Of a stretch of 24,436 nt of DNA, positions 21,161 through 24,436 are shown in pieces (positions within the stretch are counted from its first letter, which is position 1; the number at the start of each line of letters is the position of its first letter). The translations under genes and the position numbers were made by a program. The stretch is from Anaerolineales bacterium UBA2317 (GTDB lineage: Bacteria > Chloroflexota > Anaerolineae > Anaerolineales > Villigracilaceae). The notes under the pieces were generated by a model that saw only the letters and a program-made list of their open reading frames with translations, did not search any database and had not been told where the DNA came from. The stretch lies in the NCBI GenBank assembly GCA_002345215.1, contig DDVH01000036.1:1-24436 (forward strand), read 5' to 3'.

Positions 21161-21834
21161 ACACAAAAGAATTTAACACATACAAAACTCGTTACCGAAC
21201 CGCAATTCAAAATGTATTAAGTGAAACAGAAAAAGGTCGTTTAGACGAAGCTGCCTTCCCCGCCTATTCTCACAAGAATCCGTTAATCAATTGGTTGTTT
21301 TGGCAACGCCTGCGTAAAGTGATGGAGTATGTTGAAAATAATCAATACGAAAATATTTTAGATTTCGGTTGTGGAAGTGGCGTGATGCTTCCATTTCTTT
21401 CGAACATTTCAAAACAAGTTGTTGCAATGGATGTAGATTTACTTCCGATTCAAAGCGTGCAAAAATATATTCCGCTCGCAAACAATGTCGAAGTTAAAGA
21501 TGCAACCAAAATCACTATTTCTAATTTATCTAAAAACTCTTTCGACCTCATCATTGCTCTGGATGTTTTAGAACATGTGGATGATTTACCAAAAACATTA
21601 AGTGAATTATTTTCACTTCTTAAACCGAATGGTCAATTAATTGTTTCGGGTCCCACCGAAAATATTTTGTATCAAATCGGGCGCAAAATTGCAGGTCCTG
21701 AATATTCTGGGGCGTATCACGAACGTGGCATTGCTGAAATAAAAATAGAAATTCGTAAAATAGCAAAAATTCATCACATCGCAACTTTGTACCAGCCCAT
21801 TCCACTTTTTGAAATTTTTTCTGCAACAAAATAG
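21157..21834 (+). CDS. Class I SAM-dependent methyltransferase
   Basis: A 225-aa cytoplasmic methyltransferase. Motif I is ILDFGCGSG (67-75), followed by VVAMDVDLLPIQ, FDLIIALDVLEHVDD and LLKPNGQLIVSGPTE, the UbiE/Methyltransf_11 layout. The substrate is unknown. Its start overlaps the end of the glycosyltransferase gene by 4 nt (translational coupling), so a membrane-linked sugar or lipid intermediate is a reasonable guess. The N-terminal 60 residues are charged and may give substrate specificity. Confidence 0.9.
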   Translation: MNTKEFNTYKTRYRTAIQNVLSETEKGRLDEAAFPAYSHKNPLINWLFWQRLRKVMEYVENNQYENILDFGCGSGVMLPFLSNISKQVVAMDVDLLPIQSVQKYIPLANNVEVKDATKITISNLSKNSFDLIIALDVLEHVDDLPKTLSELFSLLKPNGQLIVSGPTENILYQIGRKIAGPEYSGAYHERGIAEIKIEIRKIAKIHHIATLYQPIPLFEIFSATK

Positions 21835-21846
21835 ATAGCCACAAGT

Positions 21847-21852
21847 TATACT
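21847..21852 (+). promoter_or_regulatory. -10 box of the 738-aa protein gene, leaderless start
   Basis: TATACT, then 6 nt, then ATG at 21859. No ribosome site. The upstream gene ended 13 nt earlier, so this gene probably has its own promoter. Confidence 0.55.
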
Positions 21853-21858
21853 TAATAA

Positions 21859-24075
21859 ATGGAATCCCAGCCGTATATTACTGGATTCAAACCAGCGGAT
21901 TCAGGTCCGCTTGCCAGATTTCTTCCTCCACGTGAGGAAGGAGTCGTATCCGCATGGCTTTCGCTTCAAACCTTAAGTGGTAATTGGTTACTAGACCCTT
22001 TCGGATTCTCGCCTCGGCTTGTGCTTGAAGCCGCGCGTAGTGGATATAGGATCTTAGTCACAGCCAATAATCCAATCACAAGGTTTTTGGTTGAAATCTT
22101 TGCAAATCCTCCGCCTGAGTCAGAATTTATTGCGGCACTTGCAGATTTGGGGGCAATCAAAAAAGGGGATGAACGACTCGAAAATCATCTTCAATCACTT
22201 TATCTAACATCATGCGAAAAATGTAATGGACAAATTCAGGCAGATGTATTTCTCTGGAAAAAAGGTGAGGATGTGCCTTATGGAAAAATTTATAAATGTG
22301 AGCATTGTAGTGATGAAGGTGAGAAAGTTGCAAACGAAGAAGATAAAGAACGTGCAAAAAAAATCGCGGAGACAGATACCTTACATCGTTCCCGTTTGTT
22401 TGAAAGAGTCGTTTCACTAAAAGATGAAGATAGAATCTATGCCGAAGAAGCGATTGAACATTATCTGCCACGTCCGTTGTATGCTTTGTCAACCATTATT
22501 AATCGTTTAGATAGTTTAGAAATATCAAAAGAAAGAAAACGAGCATTGACTGCTTTGGTTTTGTTAGCATGTGATGGTGGGAATACATTATGGTCATATC
22601 CTGAAGAAAGAAAAAGACCCAAACAACTTTCGACACCGAATCAATTCAAGGAAAACAATATCTGGAAAATGCTGGAGAGTGGAGTCAGCTTGTTTGCAGA
22701 ATCAGGCTCACCCGTAGTGTGTGAGGCGTATCCGACAAAAATTCCAGAAAGTGGCGGGATATTAATCTATGAAGGAAGATTAAAAGATTTAGCAAATCAA
22801 GTCAAACGTGAAATTCCAATTGCGGCGGTAATTGGTTCTGTGCCGAGACCCAATCAAGCATTCTGGACTTTATCCGCTTTATGGGCAGGCTGGTTGTGGG
22901 GTAAAGATTTTGTGGAGCCATATAAGATTGCATTGCGCCGCCGCAGATATGATTGGGCGTGGAATGCGACTGCATTGTTTGCCATGTTTAATTATTTGAA
23001 TGATTTGTTAGTAGATGGCGTGCCGATGTTTGGTTTGTTACCAGAACCTGAACCATCATTTTTAACATCCGCAATGACGGCGGCTTGGTATGCAGGCTTT
23101 GATTTGCAAAGCGTGGCATTGCGAACTGAATTAGACCCTGTGCAAATCATTTGGAAAAGCGGGCAAAAACCAAAACCCGAAAAAGTGAATCAAGAAAAAT
23201 TTAAGAATGCTTTGCAAATATTTTTATCTGAACGTGGTGAACCTGCAAAATATTTTTATGTGCATGTAGCAGGTTTGATTGCTTTGGCAGAGAATAATGC
23301 TTTGAAACAAAATGAAGATGAATTTGATGAAGCGTTAAGAAAGACACAACATTTATTTGAAACTGTTTTGAAAGATAAAAAAGTTTTTTTTCATTATTCA
23401 ACAGGTGAGAATGTAGATACGGGATTATGGCATATTACAAAAGGGCGAGGAAACCTCGTCTCTACGGAGTCACTTTCAGACAAAATTGAAAAAGCCATCG
23501 TGAATTATTTACAAAAAAATCCAAATGTGATTTTTTTAGAAGTAGAAGAAGATTTATACAAACAATTCACAGGATTAATGACACCATCGAAAGGTTTGAT
23601 TTATGCTGTATTAAATTCGTATGCCAGCAATGATGATAAACCGCGTTGGAAATTACGTGATGAAGATATTGCATCGGTACGGCGTGAAGAAGTGAAAAAT
23701 ATTTTCAATGCCTTAGAAGAAATTGGCAAGCGACTTAACTACGATTCATCTTTGGATGATAAAGTATTAACATGGAATGAAAAGAAAAAGCCTGTTAGAA
23801 AATTTTATGTAATGGCTTCGGCATTGGTGAATAAAGTTTTAGAAAATATAGATGAGCAAACCGTATTAGTCATCCCAGGTGGTCGCGCAGATTTAATTGC
23901 TTATAAACAAATGCGTGACCCAAGCCTCAAAGAACGCCTAAAAAAGATTCCGCTTGTAAAATTTAGAACCTTGCGAAGCCTGCTTGAGGTCACAGTATTG
24001 ACGCGCGAAACATTTGAAGAGCAAATCGCAAGTGACCCTGTTGAAAAATCCACAAAGCAGATGATGATGTTTTGA
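21859..24075 (+). CDS. Large methyltransferase-like protein with zinc ribbon, catalytic motifs degraded
   Basis: A 738-aa protein of no family I can name. Near the N-terminus LLDPFGFSPRLVLEAARSGYR (44-64) and LVTANNPITRFLVE copy the DPFxGSGTTxxEA...GxDxNP pattern of DNA methylases, but the glycine loop is altered. C119-x2-C122 and C147-x2-C150 form a zinc ribbon in the place where DUF1156-type methylases carry one. Where a DPPY motif is expected (about 326-334) it reads SVPRPNQAF, followed by the usual LSALWAGWLWG helix. SAM binding and catalysis are thus doubtful. The C-terminal half (about 440-738) is mixed alpha/beta. A DNA-modification relative turned structural or regulatory is one guess. 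Confidence 0.75.
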   Translation: MESQPYITGFKPADSGPLARFLPPREEGVVSAWLSLQTLSGNWLLDPFGFSPRLVLEAARSGYRILVTANNPITRFLVEIFANPPPESEFIAALADLGAIKKGDERLENHLQSLYLTSCEKCNGQIQADVFLWKKGEDVPYGKIYKCEHCSDEGEKVANEEDKERAKKIAETDTLHRSRLFERVVSLKDEDRIYAEEAIEHYLPRPLYALSTIINRLDSLEISKERKRALTALVLLACDGGNTLWSYPEERKRPKQLSTPNQFKENNIWKMLESGVSLFAESGSPVVCEAYPTKIPESGGILIYEGRLKDLANQVKREIPIAAVIGSVPRPNQAFWTLSALWAGWLWGKDFVEPYKIALRRRRYDWAWNATALFAMFNYLNDLLVDGVPMFGLLPEPEPSFLTSAMTAAWYAGFDLQSVALRTELDPVQIIWKSGQKPKPEKVNQEKFKNALQIFLSERGEPAKYFYVHVAGLIALAENNALKQNEDEFDEALRKTQHLFETVLKDKKVFFHYSTGENVDTGLWHITKGRGNLVSTESLSDKIEKAIVNYLQKNPNVIFLEVEEDLYKQFTGLMTPSKGLIYAVLNSYASNDDKPRWKLRDEDIASVRREEVKNIFNALEEIGKRLNYDSSLDDKVLTWNEKKKPVRKFYVMASALVNKVLENIDEQTVLVIPGGRADLIAYKQMRDPSLKERLKKIPLVKFRTLRSLLEVTVLTRETFEEQIASDPVEKSTKQMMMF

Positions 24076-24122
24076 TTTGGTCAAATAGTCTGTTGGTCTA
24101 AATGGTCTGTTAGCCTTAACTT

Positions 24123-24436
24123 ATGTATAAAAAAACTTTCCTTATATTGATTCTATTTTTATCATCTTGTATTTCAATTGGCGTGGATGCGCCAGCCACA
24201 CCAACGCAATCTGGTTTTGTTACGGCTACTTTAATTCCAACCAAAGCAGGTTTTGTTCCAGCAACTTTAACGCCAACTTTTGAAGCAACACTTCTTCCAA
24301 CATTGGCTGTTACAGAAAATGCAAATTGTAAAGACAGCGCGATTTTGTTGCGTGATGTGACCATACCTGATGATACAAAAATTAATGCGGGCGAAAAATT
24401 TACAAAGACTTGGGAATTTCAAAATGTTGGAGATTG
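24123..24436 (+). CDS. Lipoprotein with NBR1-type Ig-like domain, N-terminal part
   Basis: The gene runs off the window; 104 complete codons are visible. Residues 1-15 form a lipoprotein signal (lipobox LSSC). A Thr/Pro-rich linker with an imperfect repeat (GFVTATLIPT, GFVPATLTPT) follows to about residue 62. Then CKDSAILLRDVTIPDD and INAGEKFTKTWEFQNVG open a domain like the Ig-like domain of NBR1, common in surface lipoproteins of Chloroflexota (from memory). It should be displayed on the outer face of the cell. The ATG at 24123 has no clear ribosome site. The rest of the protein is unseen, so further domains may follow. Confidence 0.85.
   Translation, partial: MYKKTFLILILFLSSCISIGVDAPATPTQSGFVTATLIPTKAGFVPATLTPTFEATLLPTLAVTENANCKDSAILLRDVTIPDDTKINAGEKFTKTWEFQNVGD

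Overview
The window most resembles a stretch of chromosome from a heterotrophic Chloroflexota bacterium, probably an Anaerolineae-like lineage. This is inferred from protein style (DUF4349 lipoprotein, Thr/Pro-linked lipoprotein with an NBR1-type Ig domain, DUF3467, translin-like protein), moderate-to-low GC and many ATG starts placed 6-8 nt after a -10 box. No rRNA or tRNA gene, CRISPR array or integrase gene was recognised.

Region 1 (1-1940, minus strand) is an aromatic amino acid operon: promoter, a 25-codon leader peptide with seven aromatic residues in eight codons, an intrinsic terminator acting as attenuator, chorismate mutase (aroH), DAHP synthase (aroF) and the start of prephenate/arogenate dehydrogenase. 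The leader peptide is too short for ordinary gene calling and is one of the clearest new signals here.

Region 2 (about 1985-7800, minus strand) is an array of single-gene cassettes separated by long, hairpin-rich, attC-like sites. Outer boxes fit RYYYAAC...GTTRRRY. The box at the start of each cassette is the exact reverse complement of the R'' box in that cassette's own attC in four cassettes out of four with intact ends, which is what integron recombination predicts. Cargo: SRPBCC protein, DUF7000-like protein, two lipoproteins and a CPBP-type membrane protease. A methyltransferase gene of the ICMT type lies at the decayed distal end.

Region 3 (7818-9872, minus strand) is a tightly packed three-gene operon ending at the last attC-like site: a helical protein of unknown function, an AAA+ ATPase strikingly like Rubisco activase, and a 177-aa protein with a possible HORMA-like pattern. 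No Rubisco gene is in view. This is the best candidate for an undescribed system.

Region 4 (9873-24436) is mostly ordinary chromosome: a repeat-rich spacer, coaBC, a metallophosphoesterase, a DUF4349 lipoprotein behind a candidate ECF-sigma promoter, rsmG, a small STAS-like protein, a cytochrome b561, ssb, a DUF3467-translin-membrane protein cluster, a sensor kinase and GAF regulator whose receiver domains have both lost the phospho-acceptor Asp, a glycosyltransferase-methyltransferase pair, a 738-aa protein that looks like a methyltransferase with degraded catalytic motifs, and the start of an Ig-domain lipoprotein.
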